Shown here piece by piece: positions 8,456-19,739 of a stretch of 64,000 nucleotides of DNA (positions are counted from its first letter, which is position 1; each line of letters begins with the position of its first letter). A program made the translations under genes and the position numbers. The notes under the pieces were generated by a model. That model made no database searches, was not told the origin of the DNA, and saw only the letters and a list, made by a program, of their open reading frames with translations. Source of the stretch: Nansenia antarctica (lineage: Eukaryota; Chordata; Actinopteri; Argentiniformes; Microstomatidae); the NCBI GenBank assembly GCA_963989245.1, contig OZ022351.1, positions 12,542,843 through 12,606,842 of the forward strand, read 5' to 3'.

Positions 8456-11400
8456 AATAATAATAATAATTCATTGAATTTATATAGCGCTTTTCCGAGG
8501 CTCAAAGACGCTGACAATATAGGGGATACGGAAAACACAAAAACAACAAGTAACATGGAACACAGAGTCAGCGAACGGGGAGGGGGGGGGGGGGGTGGTC
8601 GGGACAGGGGAGGTGGTTAGGGGTAGGGGAGGCTGTATGCATATCAGGGGGGTGGCAGGGTTAGGGGAGATGGGTAGGGGTAGGGGAGGTTGTATGCGTG
8701 TCAAGGGGGGGGGGGGGCGGGGGCGCCGGGATGGGGGAGATGGCTAGGGGTAGGGGAGGCTGTAGGCATGGGAGAACAGGTAGGTTTTGAGGTGGGATTT
8801 AAAAGTGAGGAGTGAGGGTGAGTCTCTGAGTCGTTGGGGGAGAGAGTTCCAGAGGCGGGGTGCAGCTCGTGAAAAGGCACGGTGACCGAAGCCTTTGAGT
8901 TTTGAGGGTGGGGCAGTGAGGGGAACAATGGATGAGGATCGGAGGGTACGGGTAGGGCGGTGGGGGAGAAGGAGGTCAGTCAGGTAAGGGGGGGCCAGGC
9001 TATGGAGGGCTTTGTATGTGAGGATGAGGATTTTGAATTGGATGCGTTCTTTGATGGGGAGCCAGTGGAGAGAGTGGAGGACAGGAGTGATGTGGTCACG
9101 GGAGCGGGTGTTTGAAAGGAGGCGTGCAGCAGAGTTTTGGACCATCTGGAGTCTATGGAGGGAGCGGGAGGTGATGCCGGTGAGTAGGGATTTGCAGTAG
9201 TCAAGGCGGGAGGAGATGAAGGCGTGGATGAGGGATTCAGCAGCGGGCGGGGAGAGGCAGTGTCTGATTTTTGCTATGTTGCGGAGGTGGAAGTAGGAGG
9301 TCTTGACGATGGAGCTGACGTGGGGATCAAATGACAGGGTGGGGTCCAGGATGAAGCCGAGGTTGCGAGCCAGGGGGGAGGGGGTGATGGTAGTGTCATC
9401 AATGGTGAGTGTGATGGGTCCGGTTTTATTGAGGGTGGATTTGGTGCCGATGAGGATGACTTCGGTCTTTTCACTGTTGAGTTTGAGGAAGTGGTGTGTG
9501 AGCCAGGTTTTTATTGCTGAAATGCAGTTTTCGATGTGAGTGAGGGGTGGGTTCTGGGTGGAGTTTGTGGTGATGTAAATCTGGGTGTCATCGGCGTAGC
9601 AGTGGAAGTCCAGGTTGAATTGGCGGATGATGTGACCGAGGGGGAGTGTGTAGCAGAGGAAGAGCAGGGGGCAGAGGACTGAGCCTTGTGGGACCCCCTG
9701 TGTGACAGAGGAGGAGGAGGAGGTGTGACCGGAGAGGGAGATGAACTGTTGTCTGTTGGTGAGGTAGGAGGTGAGCCAGTCCAGGGCGGTGCCCTCAACA
9801 CCCAGTTGGCGCAGCCTTTGAAGGAGGATGGAGTGGGACACTGTGTCGAAGGCTGCGCTCAGGTCTAGTAGAACTAGGATGTTGAGGGCACCTGAGTCTG
9901 CGGAGGTGAGGAGATCGTTGATAACTTTTACCAGGGCTGTTTCAGTGCTGTGATGTGGGCGGAAGCCAGATTGAAGGGGTTTGTATAGTTTGTTGGATTG
10001 GAGGTGGGAGTGAAGTTGGGCAGCGACAGCGCGCTCTAGGGTTTTGGAAAAGAATGGTAGGTTGGAGATGGGGCGGTAGTTGGAGAGGTTGGCTGGGTCA
10101 AGAGTGGGCTTTTTGAGAATGGGGATGACAGCGGCAAGTTTGTAGCTTGAGGGAACATGGCCTTGGGATAGTGACTGATTGAAGAGGGCAGTGAGGTGGG
10201 GGATGAGGGCAGGGAGGCAGGCCTTGGTCAGGGTGGTAGGGAGGGGGTCGAGGGAGCAGGTGGTTGTTTTGGAGGCGGTGATGATAGTAGTGATGAGGGA
10301 GGAGTCAACAGGGGAGAAAGTAGTGAGAGGAGTAGGGGGAGGGTAATCAGGAGGGGGGAAGATGACAGCAGGGGGGGCGGGGGTGGTGGAGTTGGAGATG
10401 GAGGCAGTCAGTGAGCTGTTGATGTGGGAGATCTTGCTGTTGAAGGTGTGGAGAAAGGAGTTGCAGAGATCAGGGGAGGAAGTTGTGTTGTTGTCCGGGG
10501 GCTGGAGTAGTGTCTTGACAGTGGAGAAGAGGGTGCGGGGGTTTCGATTGGTGGTGTTGATGAGGTTGGAGTAGTAGACAGATTTGGCAGCTTGGAGTGC
10601 GTCACGGTAGGAGGAGATATGGTGCTTGTAGGCTTCGGCATGGACAGTGAGGTGGGTTTTGTTGTGGAGTCTTTCTAGTTGGCGGCCGGTCTGTTTCATG
10701 GTGCGTAGTTCAGGGGTGTACCAGGGGGAGGAGGTGGTGAAGGAGACAGTGATGGTTTTCAAGGGGGCCAGTGAGTCAAGGGAGTCAGAGAGAATGGAGT
10801 TGAGCATGGTGGCATAGTCTTCCGGGTTGGTGGGAGTGGAGTCAGTGGGGAGGGCAGAAGATATGGACTGAGATAGAGTGAGTGGGTTGACAGATTTTAT
10901 GTTACGGAAAGAGATGGCGCGTTTGATGGGGTGGCGCGGTAGGGGCAGAGGGGCAGAGAAGAGGATGCAGTGGTGGTCAGAGAGTGGAAATGGAAGAGGG
11001 TGGGGGTTGGATATGGGTAGGGAGGCAGAGCAGACAAGGTCGAGTGTGTGGCCTTTTACATGGGTGGGGAAGTTGATGTGCTGGGTGAGGTGGAAACAAT
11101 CAAGGAGAGAGAGGAAGTCAGAGGTGAGGTTGGAGTTGGGTTTGTCGACATGGATATTAAAGTCACCGGTGAGTAAGAGACGGGTCGAAAGGGAAGAGGC
11201 GATGGTGAGGAGGTCAGAGAGATCAGAAAGAAAAGAGGGGTGTGGCTTCGGTGGGCGGTAGAGTAGGAGTGCAGTTATGGAGCTGGGGAGTGAAAAGGCA
11301 AGGTATTCAAAGGATGACATGGGTGGGAGGTTGAGGTCCAGTATAGTGACAGTTAGGGAGTGTTTGTGGAGAGCAGCGAGACCACCCCCTCGCTTAGAGA

Positions 11401-11465
11401 GGCGGGGTTTAGCGATGTAGTCAGGTATTTCAGGAAAGCATTTATCCTGGTCACACTGGAGCTTC
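8456..11465 (-). mobile_element. L2-like LINE, 5'-truncated with intact frame
   Basis: The element ends at 8456 in an AAT/ATT repeat tail. Just before it is GAAAAGCGCTATATAAAT, the L2-type tail also seen as a short scrap at 58960-59020. The frame runs open from about 11455 to 8744. At least part of the endonuclease domain is missing at the 5' side. Poly-G runs and GC-rich drift follow the stop codon. No frameshift is visible, unlike the other LINEs in this window. Confidence 0.85.
8744..11320 (-). CDS. L2-like endonuclease/reverse transcriptase ORF
   Basis: An 858-codon frame from the first Met; the frame stays open further upstream, where KCFPEIPDYIAKPRLSKR belongs to the endonuclease, so this Met is only the first one present. 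APE-type endonuclease motifs: GDFNIH at residues 52-57 and SDHH at 114-117. A linker runs to about 340. The RT follows, with LSNYRPISNLP (about 412-422), GFRPHHSTETALVKV, LLDLSAAFDT (484-493), VPQGS (543-547) and the catalytic YADD (575-578). The C-terminus carries HSLHWLPIKERIQFKIL and FKSHLKTYLF, typical of L2. The protein copies its own RNA at a nicked target site. It is a retroelement protein, not a host gene; it lacks the N-terminal part of the endonuclease. Confidence 0.85.
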   Translation of the reverse strand: MSSFEYLAFSLPSSITALLLYRPPKPHPSFLSDLSDLLTIASSLSTRLLLTGDFNIHVDKPNSNLTSDFLSLLDCFHLTQHINFPTHVKGHTLDLVCSASLPISNPHPLPFPLSDHHCILFSAPLPLPRHPIKRAISFRNIKSVNPLTLSQSISSALPTDSTPTNPEDYATMLNSILSDSLDSLAPLKTITVSFTTSSPWYTPELRTMKQTGRQLERLHNKTHLTVHAEAYKHHISSYRDALQAAKSVYYSNLINTTNRNPRTLFSTVKTLLQPPDNNTTSSPDLCNSFLHTFNSKISHINSSLTASISNSTTPAPPAVIFPPPDYPPPTPLTTFSPVDSSLITTIITASKTTTCSLDPLPTTLTKACLPALIPHLTALFNQSLSQGHVPSSYKLAAVIPILKKPTLDPANLSNYRPISNLPFFSKTLERAVAAQLHSHLQSNKLYKPLQSGFRPHHSTETALVKVINDLLTSADSGALNILVLLDLSAAFDTVSHSILLQRLRQLGVEGTALDWLTSYLTNRQQFISLSGHTSSSSSVTQGVPQGSVLCPLLFLCYTLPLGHIIRQFNLDFHCYADDTQIYITTNSTQNPPLTHIENCISAIKTWLTHHFLKLNSEKTEVILIGTKSTLNKTGPITLTIDDTTITPSPLARNLGFILDPTLSFDPHVSSIVKTSYFHLRNIAKIRHCLSPPAAESLIHAFISSRLDYCKSLLTGITSRSLHRLQMVQNSAARLLSNTRSRDHITPVLHSLHWLPIKERIQFKILILTYKALHSLAPPYLTDLLLPHRPTRTLRSSSIVPLTAPPSKLKGFGHRAFSRAAPRLWNSLPQRLRDSPSLLTFKSHLKTYLFSHAYSLPYP

Positions 11466-11556
11466 TAAAACAGTTGTACTAGGGACTAGGGACTGAAAGT
11501 GGTTTATATCACTCAATAAAATAACTATCTCTCCTTAAACCCACTCCTGACATGGT

Positions 11557-11895
11557 TTAACACTAGAACAGCTGTGCCTTTTTTACCTACTAAAAGAACC
11601 GCCTCTTCCACCGTCTTTACAATGCTCAAGCTGCTATTTACACACAACGATCACTAGTTGGCCGCTTGTAAATTAGCCTGCTTCCTACACAGAAAAACAG
11701 CAAAATAGCTTTATACTAGCTTATCCTGAGGTGATTTCTAAAATGTAAGGATACTGGGTGGTAGAACGCACATATCTAGGAAAAGTCATGAAAGGAGAGT
11801 CCTGAATTTTGATTGAGTATATAACATATATATATATAATATATAACATTTTTCTTTTACTCACAGGGGTCAAATGACGGCTGTTCTAGTGTTAA
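11557..11895 (+). mobile_element. piggyBac-type TTAA element, complete copy
   Basis: TTAA at 11557-11560 is followed by CACTAGAACAGCTGTGCC. The right end reads ACGGCTGTTCTAGTG and TTAA at 11892-11895. Terminal CACTAGAACAGC with TTAA duplication is piggyBac-like. The inside has TACTGGGTGGTAGAACGCAC, shared with the copies near 23554, 45682 and 49942. It has no transposase. Confidence 0.85.
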
Positions 11896-13129
11896 GCAAG
11901 GACGCAACTCATTCACAATGTGCACAACCCCCTAGTGGAAGTGAAGTGATTTCTGGAGCACATTACAACTGAGTTCAAGATAAAAACAGAAGCGTGCTCT
12001 AAACCGCAGGTGCCCAGGACAACACAGCAATCACATTTACGCAGCTTTTAGTCTAAATTCGGTACGCATGTCTCAGTTTGGTTTAGATGGCAAAACTATG
12101 CTAAGCTAGCTGACACAGCAATAGCCCTGTTATGTTTAGTCAAATCCCCTCCTCCTCAGGTTCCCTCGGAGACTCCAGATTGTTGCAGTACCTCACAACA
12201 GGAGCGGAGGAATGGGGAGATGTGGCAGGTGATAGGTTTCTATCAGGCCCATAGAGAAACACAGCACATTCCTCTCTAGCTGTAGTATACTGTAGCCACT
12301 GTACACAGTATGGGCCAGAAATAACTCACTCCAATGCCTGTGTCCCTTGGCTATGAACAAGGTGTCCCGAGCACACTTCAACAAATCTGTTTTCAATTTC
12401 TATCAATGGTTACCAAGAGGTTCCCCTGCAATGATTATTGCTGAAATGTACTAAAAACAACACAGAAATGCATATGAAAACATATCGAAGATGTATTATA
12501 TTCGTTCTAGACACTCAAATGAGACGCACCATTTATTCATATGACAGATTCCTATGCTTGTTCATTGTTTTAATAGCTCTTGAGCCATTTTAATCACTGA
12601 CACATGAGTTCCTTGCCTTCACATCTGACAGTGATAGCTCTGGAGCTCCCAGAATATCTGCTGCCTCTTTCTGAATGTTGCTTGTATATAGATCATTAGT
12701 TTCAACAGTGTGGGGTTGATAGATAGTCAGGGAGCGTAAGGCTTCATCAGACACATGCCATGTGGCACAAAAGGAAACAACTGCAGTAGCGCGACAGTAT
12801 ATAGTGCTTACACCAACTGATTTTCCCATCATGCACCAAACAATGTGAATGACATTCAATTAAAATGCCTTTCATTTACACAGTAATTTGTATCTGTGTG
12901 AAAACACAGTAATAAACAGAACACGTTACCACAGTGTTATAAAGGTATACATGTTACACAAGTATTGGGGCAACTTGATATTATATTAAATGATAATAAA
13001 CAACACATTGATTGAACAAGTTTCAGTTCCCATGTCAAGCCTCTTCTCCATCAAAAGGTCATGTTCTGTAAGGGTCATCATGAGACTCCAACTCTCCTGA
13101 GTGTTCTAGGCCTCAGTCCCAGGTGACAG
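11896..13129. other. No gene seen
   Basis: AT-rich DNA with short ORFs only; no repeat boundary or exon-like segment found. Confidence 0.45.
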
Positions 13130-13380
13130 CGTGAGCTTCGAATTCTAAGGTTCTATCTCCGTTTAGGGCAGTTCAGAGATATTGAGCGTCAACGTTTTTA
13201 CATTCCATTATGTTCTGTGAGATGGAACCTTTGTATTTTATGAATTACTAACTAAAAAAATGTCAACATTTTAAAAAATAACACCACACAGGCATTAATA
13301 AACACCTAATGGATCAGAGTATGTAAAAAACTCAATTTCGACCAAAAATGGAGATAGAACCTTATAATTCTAACGTCACG
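13130..13380 (-). mobile_element. Family A MITE, copy 2
   Basis: CGTGAGCTTCGAATTCTAAG at the left and ...TAACGTCACG at the right. ACAG lies at 13126-13129 and 13381-13384. At about 251 bp it is near full length. It is in reverse orientation relative to copy 1. Confidence 0.9.
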
Positions 13381-13384
13381 ACAG

Positions 13385-14297
13385 TGAGACCGGCCCTGGA
13401 CTTCTCTGCACACTTCTGTAATCTTCATTAAAAGGACAGATTATGTCCTCTGGCTTCCACTGGGGACTGGGAAGGAGACAGAGCCCAGGAAGTAATGATC
13501 TGGAGGGCCCAGAGTAAAATTAGCTCCATTGATTGTATGGCCATCTTCCCAGCATGCACTGCTTCGTAACCCAGCATCCTGCCCTTCCAAAGACCTCGCT
13601 TTCTCTCCCAATGCAGCCCAGTGCAGTGCAGTGACTGACAGAGTTTCATGTTGAGTGTAAATAACACGTCAAGAGTGAGAAAAATATCCTCAGCTGAAAT
13701 AATATATTTGGTTTGGTGGCTTTTTACTGTAATTGTTTGTGCTTTTCTATCTGCAGAAATAGAAATTCAATCGATACCTGTCTCCACTGAGATTAAGAAG
13801 AACCAAGCTTGAAAAACCTTCCTCATTTTAGTTCCAAGTACACTCTGAACTCTGAATTTGTCCCCAAACCGTCTCATTCCATCTTTCAATAGAGCTCTTA
13901 CAGTTGGTGCCTGAACTACAGACAGTCTCAACTTTTAGGAGGAAACTGATTTATGCCATCCTTTGCTTTCAGAATGATACATACAGTTTGAAATGATAAA
14001 CTGTTGTGATTCATTATCTGTCAAACATAATGCCTTTTGTCTGAGAGAAATTCATCGCTGTCTGCTAAAACTTTCACCAGAGATAACAACTGAATAGTTA
14101 TTAAAAATGTTCAGTATATGATGTAATGTTATTAATGTAATTTGTATAAACTGTCTCTTCTGAAAATGATACCATCAGACATCTCCTTTGAAAAAGGCTG
14201 GACAAGATTATCAGTAGTGTGTGGATTCATATTTTATTTTTATTTTTTTAAGTGGGGACCCCTAACGATGTGTGCACTCAGGTGTGGTGAATGATAT
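13385..14297. other. No gene seen
   Basis: Unique-looking DNA between two family A copies; ORFs are short and without family signatures. Confidence 0.45.
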
Positions 14298-14529
14298 CGT
14301 GACGTTATAATTATAAGGTTCTATCTCCATTTTTGGTCAAAATTGAATCCATTAGTTGTTTATTAATGCCTGTGTGGTGTTATTTTTAAAATGTTGAATT
14401 TTTTTAGTTAGTAATTCATAAAATACAAAGGTTCCATCTCACAAAACATAATGGAATGTAAAAACGTTGACGCTCAATATCTCTGAACTACCCTAAACTG
14501 AGACAGAACCTTATCATTCTAAGCTCACA
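14298..14529 (+). mobile_element. Family A MITE, copy 3
   Basis: CGTGACGTTATAATTATAAG at the left; the right end AAGCTCACA carries a final G-to-A change. ATAT flanks it at 14294-14297 and 14530-14533. A short internal stretch after GGTCAAAATTGA is missing. Confidence 0.88.
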
Positions 14530-14866
14530 ATATTATGGTGATATCAATCGTACTGTATATCCATCTGTCCTTTCACCTGCCCTCTCCCTCTTTAGGAGAA
14601 AATGGACAGTGGACGGCATCTCCACAGCTATGTTTTCACTCCCACACCCTTGTCTTTGAATAATGAATTCAAGGGAAATGATATGTACGCTCTCAACATA
14701 CAAGAACGAAGGGAATGAAGAAGAGAAGAAAAAGAGGGGAGAAGCTGCCTGAAAGCTGATAGTGATGAGGTCACTGATCACTGCAGCAGAGGGTAGAGCA
14801 GTCATGGTCATACAGTACCATGATATATCTTTCTCATGCACTGTAGGCCTTTGTCAGGCAACAGAT

Positions 14867-14999
14867 CGTGAGCATAGAATTATAAGGTTCTATATCTTCT
14901 AAAATAACACCACACAGGCATTAATAAACACCTTTATTACCAGATTATGTAAAGAAATTGACAAAAATTGAGATAGAACCTTATAATTCTAACATCACG
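14867..14999 (-). mobile_element. Family A MITE, copy 4 (short form)
   Basis: Only 133 bp: CGTGAGCATAGAATTATAAG, then a jump from the terminal repeat straight to AACACCACACAGGCATTAAT, then the other end AACATCACG. AGAT flanks it at 14863-14866 and 15000-15003. About 115 bp of one inner half are deleted, yet both ends and both duplications remain. Confidence 0.88.
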
Positions 15000-15003
15000 A
15001 GAT

Positions 15004-15647
15004 ACAGTAGATATTTCAGAGATCTGAGAATAATAGCTTAAATAAATACCTCAGATATTGACTAGACTAGAGACTACACTCTAGAGCCAGTTGTCGTTTT
15101 CGGGCTCTATATTAACAGCAGAAAAACACTGTCTTAGTGCAAATGTGGGCACTGGTTTGGGTCTGGTAGACAGAGCTACCGTGTATGTCACGCACAGTAC
15201 TACCTACTATTCCATAATTCTATCAGTAAAAATAACTGGATGCACCTGCATTCATTCAATGCTATATCTTCCAGCATTCCACTATAGCTAGACGAAGTTA
15301 AAAGTTCATTTCTTTTTTGAGAAAACAAATGTAAGGAAGCCAAAAGAAGATGAAACAGCATATTTTAAAGTGATATCCTCAATGGATCCAACTCTAACTC
15401 TCTCACTCTTTGAGTCTATGGATCATCATAACCCGTTTTTTTAGGTTTGACAATAACATAAACGCTGTCTTTTAACTGGAAACTCTTGAAACTCTATAGA
15501 AATGCACAAAGAGTAACCCAACCACTCTCTTAACATTTACTTTTTGATAAAAGACATAAGTTACAGAAGTCAAGTGGCCCTTTTCCAAAAAATCTATATA
15601 TTGAATGAGTGCAGCTGGCGGCGCATGGAAGTATTTGAGGCTCAGAG

Positions 15648-15648
<1 letters not shown>
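15004..15648. other. No gene seen
   Basis: Unique-looking AT-rich DNA; no supported feature. Confidence 0.45.
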
Positions 15649-15700
<52 letters not shown>

Positions 15701-15715
15701 ACACACACACACACA

Positions 15716-15776
<61 letters not shown>

Positions 15777-15789
15777 TCACACACACATT

Positions 15790-15852
<63 letters not shown>

Positions 15853-15864
15853 AGAGACACACAC
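15649..15864. repeat. (CA)n microsatellite
   Basis: About 216 bp of CA dinucleotides with a few TACA, GACA and CATT interruptions. All long ORFs here are repeat artefacts. Confidence 0.97.
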
Positions 15865-17072
15865 TGTGAAGTTTCTCTATTGGTCTAAAGGGCAGACATG
15901 AGAGGGACCCAGGCAAGGCGTACCCCCGCATGTGATCCTCTGTACCACTTTCAGTACCTCAGCAACAAATCTTTTAAGCAAACACGCCCCAGACATTCTC
16001 CCTTTCTTTGCTGCTCATTTATGTTCTCTTGGTTTCCTTGTGAAAACACGGGCACAGGAAATGTTACGCATTTCGAAACTGAAAAATGGTTGCTACTCGT
16101 TGGTATCCAGATTTATTTACTTTCTATTTCCTTTGTGTGGAGCTATGAGAAGATAATGAGAAGATAATTGGATTTTGGTTATTTCAGGGTTGCAGATTTA
16201 ATTAGTAACCTTGTTAGCCAGGTACTGTACTCTGTTTAGTCTAAACTGCTTTTAGCCAGGATAAAAATAGTATTGAATCGGCTTGTTTTTGTTTATGCTG
16301 AGCAATGTCTTCTTCGTTTTCTGTGCAGTCCATCTATTGGTGTGCACATTTTTGGTTACAAGCATTTTGAAAACATCCTGAATGAATGAGTGATATAATC
16401 CTACTGAGAGTAGATAATGATAGTAAAAGTCAATACTTTCACTTTTCTTTTTTTCGTTGTCTGTGTCCCTGGGTCTCCATGGCTACATGACCCTCCGGAG
16501 CTGGGTAGTGGTTGTCTGGGATCTGCACCTAATTCTGATCATCTACATTCAATTATGAAGTTACCTTGTCAAAACAGCTTCAAAGGCCAGTTTGAAATAA
16601 TAAATGAATAAGCCGTCTCACATGACAGCAGTTATGTTATGGTGACATGGAGGGAGTAGAAAACTGCAGTGTAAACCAAAGGAGGTAAACAGGCGTAGGT
16701 TTGACTGTGACAAGGGTGTAGGAGTAGTACATCATGTTAATGAGGTCTTTTTAAACAGGATTTATGCTCTATGATACCCCCATTTCTAATGTCAGACCCC
16801 ATAATATGCATCCTCATTTAGGTAGGCGTTTCAACTCCATCATACGTGTAAAGACCACAATAATGTGGTTCGGTCCTTGCTGATTCGTTTTGGGGAGAAG
16901 TGAGATGATGGTTGTTCTTCAAAGTGAGTGGGATTTTTCCTCCTCCACCTTCTGTTTGAACCATCAATTCTCATTCAGACTGCTGCTCGCTGGGATAATT
17001 GAAGGATTTCTGTTTCATTAAGCCTGCCATGAAGGAAAAAATTCTGCTGATGCAGATTCTCCTCAATGAACA

Positions 17073-17074
<2 letters not shown>
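15865..17074. other. No gene seen
   Basis: Short ORFs only, no repeat family recognised. Confidence 0.45.

Positions 17075-17139
<65 letters not shown>
17075..17139. repeat. (GA)n microsatellite
   Basis: Uninterrupted GA repeat of about 65 bp. Confidence 0.95.
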
Positions 17140-17324
17140 ACTTTGACAAGATCAACATGTTGTTCGACAAAGAACTATGGATGTGATGCCTGCATATTTA
17201 CACATATGACATATGACCTTTCATTAAACTGAGATGCGTGTGTGATGACTGCACCTTGAATAGAACAGTTAAATGCATGGTCCAACAGCAAGGTCTCTCT
17301 CTGCCCTCAGGCCTGTATGTGTGA

Positions 17325-17865
17325 TTGTATGACTCCAAACACTTCACACAGCTGCGCTCAGGCAGGCGCTTCAGTACCATGCCCACCCGGACTAATAGAC
17401 TAAAGTTCAGTGTCTTCCCCAGGGCCATAAGTGCACTAAACTCGGCTAAGATCTAGACAAACAAAACAAAAAATCCTCCCCCCCCCCCCCGTGCAATACG
17501 AGAAACTACTGTGCAATAACCATGGGAATAGTGCAATGCTCTCTCACCTTGCAATATGTTTACATTCTTGTGATAGGGGTCATATACTGTATATAAGTCT
17601 CAAGTCCATATGTTTATGTTTATAAAAGTACACAGTTACATGCTAACTCCCCCCTGTCTATATACCCCCCTGTGAATAGGCCATATAGTGTATAGAAGTA
17701 TAGAAGTTCACATAATAGATACATTCTCAGATGTCTACCGATATTTATGTCTCATTCTTTTTCTTTTTAATTATCTTAGGACTGTGTTTGTTTGTTAGCA
17801 GCTAGGGTTTGCATTTCAATTTCGTGGTACCTGTTACAATGACAATAAAGATCATTCATTCAAAA
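17325..17865 (+). pseudogene. Rex1-like LINE 3' fragment
   Basis: Translation in the plus frame ends with HFTQLRSGRRFSTMPTRTN and a RAISALNSAKI-like C-terminus, parallel to the 26460-27260 copy. A 3' UTR follows, ending GTACCTGTTACAATGACAAT and an ATTCATTC tail. The copy is strongly 5'-truncated and diverged. Confidence 0.75.
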
Positions 17866-17989
17866 CAGGCCAGTGTACAGTCATCATCGGAGCCAGCACT
17901 GAGCCAGACATCAACACAGAGATCGCCGGGGTTGTTAGAATCTCAACCCGTGGGAAAAAAAGATGTCAAATAGTTTTTAACACCAACAT

Positions 17990-18050
17990 ACAGTACCAGT
18001 CAAACGTTTGGACACACTTTTTCCCTAACCCAAACGTTTGGCTGGTACTT
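17990..18050. mobile_element. Tc1-type terminal-repeat hairpin
   Basis: AGTACCAGTCAAACGTTTGG and its imperfect reverse complement lie about 20 bp apart, around TACAGTACCAGTCAAA, a motif typical of Tc1/mariner ends. Almost the whole element between the ends is gone. Confidence 0.65.
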
Positions 18051-18074
18051 CCATCACGATTGAATGTTAATATA

Positions 18075-18240
18075 CATGAATGTTAACCATAGTCGTGAGC
18101 TGTATGGCACTAACAATGCTTAGGTTGTGGGTTTGATTGCTGCTGGGCCCACATACGTATACTGACAAATGTATGCACTCACTGCAATGTAAGTCGAGTT
18201 GGATAAAAGTGTCAGCTAAATAGCGTACTGTATATATTGC
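18075..18240 (+). mobile_element. tRNA-derived SINE with L2-type tail
   Basis: A tRNA-like head (GTGAGCTGTATGGCACTAAC) with box B-like GGGTTTGATTGC is followed by a tail, GTAAGTCGAGTTGGATAAAA and GTCAGCTAAATAGC. That tail resembles the L2 ends at 3640 and, inverted, at 1404 and 25110. It differs from the SINE family at 3801. Confidence 0.6.
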
Positions 18241-18244
18241 AGTA

Positions 18245-18576
18245 AGTTGAACGAGGTGATCAAATTACATAAGGCGCTCAAATGAAGTTAGGGCTGAACA
18301 ATATAGAATAAATAGGATCATATCATAGTGTTTTTTTCACATTTGTGACAGCATTAATTTAGTTTCTTAATTAAAAAAAATATCTCAATATGTTTTATGA
18401 CCATAGCTCACCTGAAATCATTACCACCAAAGATATAGGGGATACCCCGTAAGCTGAAATCAAATAACTTGTGCCTCTTTGAGCTGCCATTGTAAATGGA
18501 AGATAGTCATACTGTACATGTTATACAGGCCTATGGTGCTCTAGGCCAACCCGTCACTGTCACAGCCATGAAGTCT
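18245..18576. other. No gene seen
   Basis: AT-rich DNA without supported features. Confidence 0.45.
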
Positions 18577-18825
18577 CGTGAGCTTAGAATGATAAGGTTC
18601 TATCTCCGTTTAGGGTCGTTCAGAGATATTGAGCGTCAAAGTTGTTACATTCCATTATGTTTTGTGAGATGGAACCTTTGTATTTTATTAATTACTAACT
18701 CAAAAATGTCAACATTTTAAAAATAACACCACACAGGCATTAATAAACACCTAATGGATCAGATTATGTAAAAAACGTAATTGTGATCAAAAATGGAGAT
18801 AGAACCTTATAATTCTGATGTCACG
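18577..18825 (-). mobile_element. Family A MITE, copy 5
   Basis: CGTGAGCTTAGAATGATAAG at the left and ...GATGTCACG at the right, flanked by GTCT at 18573-18576 and 18826-18829. Near full length. Confidence 0.9.
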
Positions 18826-18972
18826 GTCTGCTCAGAGAAGATGACATGGGAGGAAAATGATCTCCTCCTGTTCTGGATGTAAACCTTGAGTGTGATATGA
18901 CATAGTTCAGTGCTAAGCCATTATGAGTCTTGTGGTTTGCAAGGAAGGAAATGAAAATGAAAATGGAAAATG

Positions 18973-19172
18973 CATCAATGTCTAGTGGTTTCCTCTGGCT
19001 GGACACCAGTTGCAGGTTACGTAGAGCCTCTACACCTACAGCTAGCTAACACCTACAGCTAGCTAACACCTACAGCTAGCTTCAGGCAGACATGGGTTCA
19101 TCCCCAGTTCAGGTCTATGACTGCTCATCACAGTCAGATACTGTAAATCTTCCACTGGAGGGGTGGATGGTA
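18973..19172 (+). repeat. Dispersed repeat D, copy 1
   Basis: GCATCAATGTCTAGTGGTTT through GGATGGTACTG matches copies at 23210 and 48098 closely. It holds three tandem 17-bp units ACACCTACAGCTAGCTA. Non-coding. Confidence 0.85.
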
Positions 19173-19479
19173 CTGTAGTTACAATTGTCTATTTTGTCCC
19201 AATACCACTACAGCCTAAAATCGGACTTCTGTCTCAATTAATATTCCTCACTTTATTGTGTAATCCATAGGGTGCGTTGTTATAGCAGCTGCCTTCACCT
19301 TGAACACATTATGTAGACTCAACTCCAGGTGCTCCCACCTGTACTTCACCCCTCATTACCTCTTCCCTTATCCTGTGAGAGAGCTACAATACTACGGGTA
19401 AAATACAGACCGTCCCTAAACCAGCCATGGACACACAATGGAGACTGATAGAAACAAACCGATTTAGACAAACTGTATA
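19173..19479. other. No gene seen
   Basis: Sequence between repeat D and the next SINE; no supported feature. Confidence 0.4.
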
Positions 19480-19738
19480 CCAGTGGAGGCTGGGCGCAGG
19501 AGGTAGAGCTGCCGTCTAATGATTGCAAGGTTGGCAGATCGGCGGTTCGAGCCCCGACTGGCCACATGTCGAAGTGTCCTTGGGCAAGACACTGAACCCC
19601 AAATTGCTCCCGGTGAGCGGGCCGGCGCCTTGCATGGCAGCCTTATGGCCATTGGTGTGTGAATGTGTGTGTGAATGGGTGAACGGGAGGCCGTTGTAAA
19701 GTGCTTTGGATAAAGGCGCTATATAAGTGCAGTTCATC
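19480..19738 (+). mobile_element. tRNA-derived SINE, copy 2
   Basis: GGTAGAGCTGCCGTCTAATG, box B GGTTCGAGCC, and tail GGCGCTATATAAGTGC. It matches the split SINE at 3801/6101 and copies at 52462 and 60874. The extreme 5' end is diverged. Confidence 0.8.
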
Positions 19739-19739
19739 A

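Noticed and set aside
8744..11320. 858-codon ORF as a host gene
   Set aside because: It has endonuclease and RT motifs, a repeat tail and a matching tail scrap elsewhere, so it is a LINE.
15472..15901. Long ORFs of Cys-Val or Thr-His repeats
   Set aside because: They are translations of CA/GT microsatellites. The same holds at 22208, 24894, 30874, 35178, 43485, 51815, 53804 and 56535.
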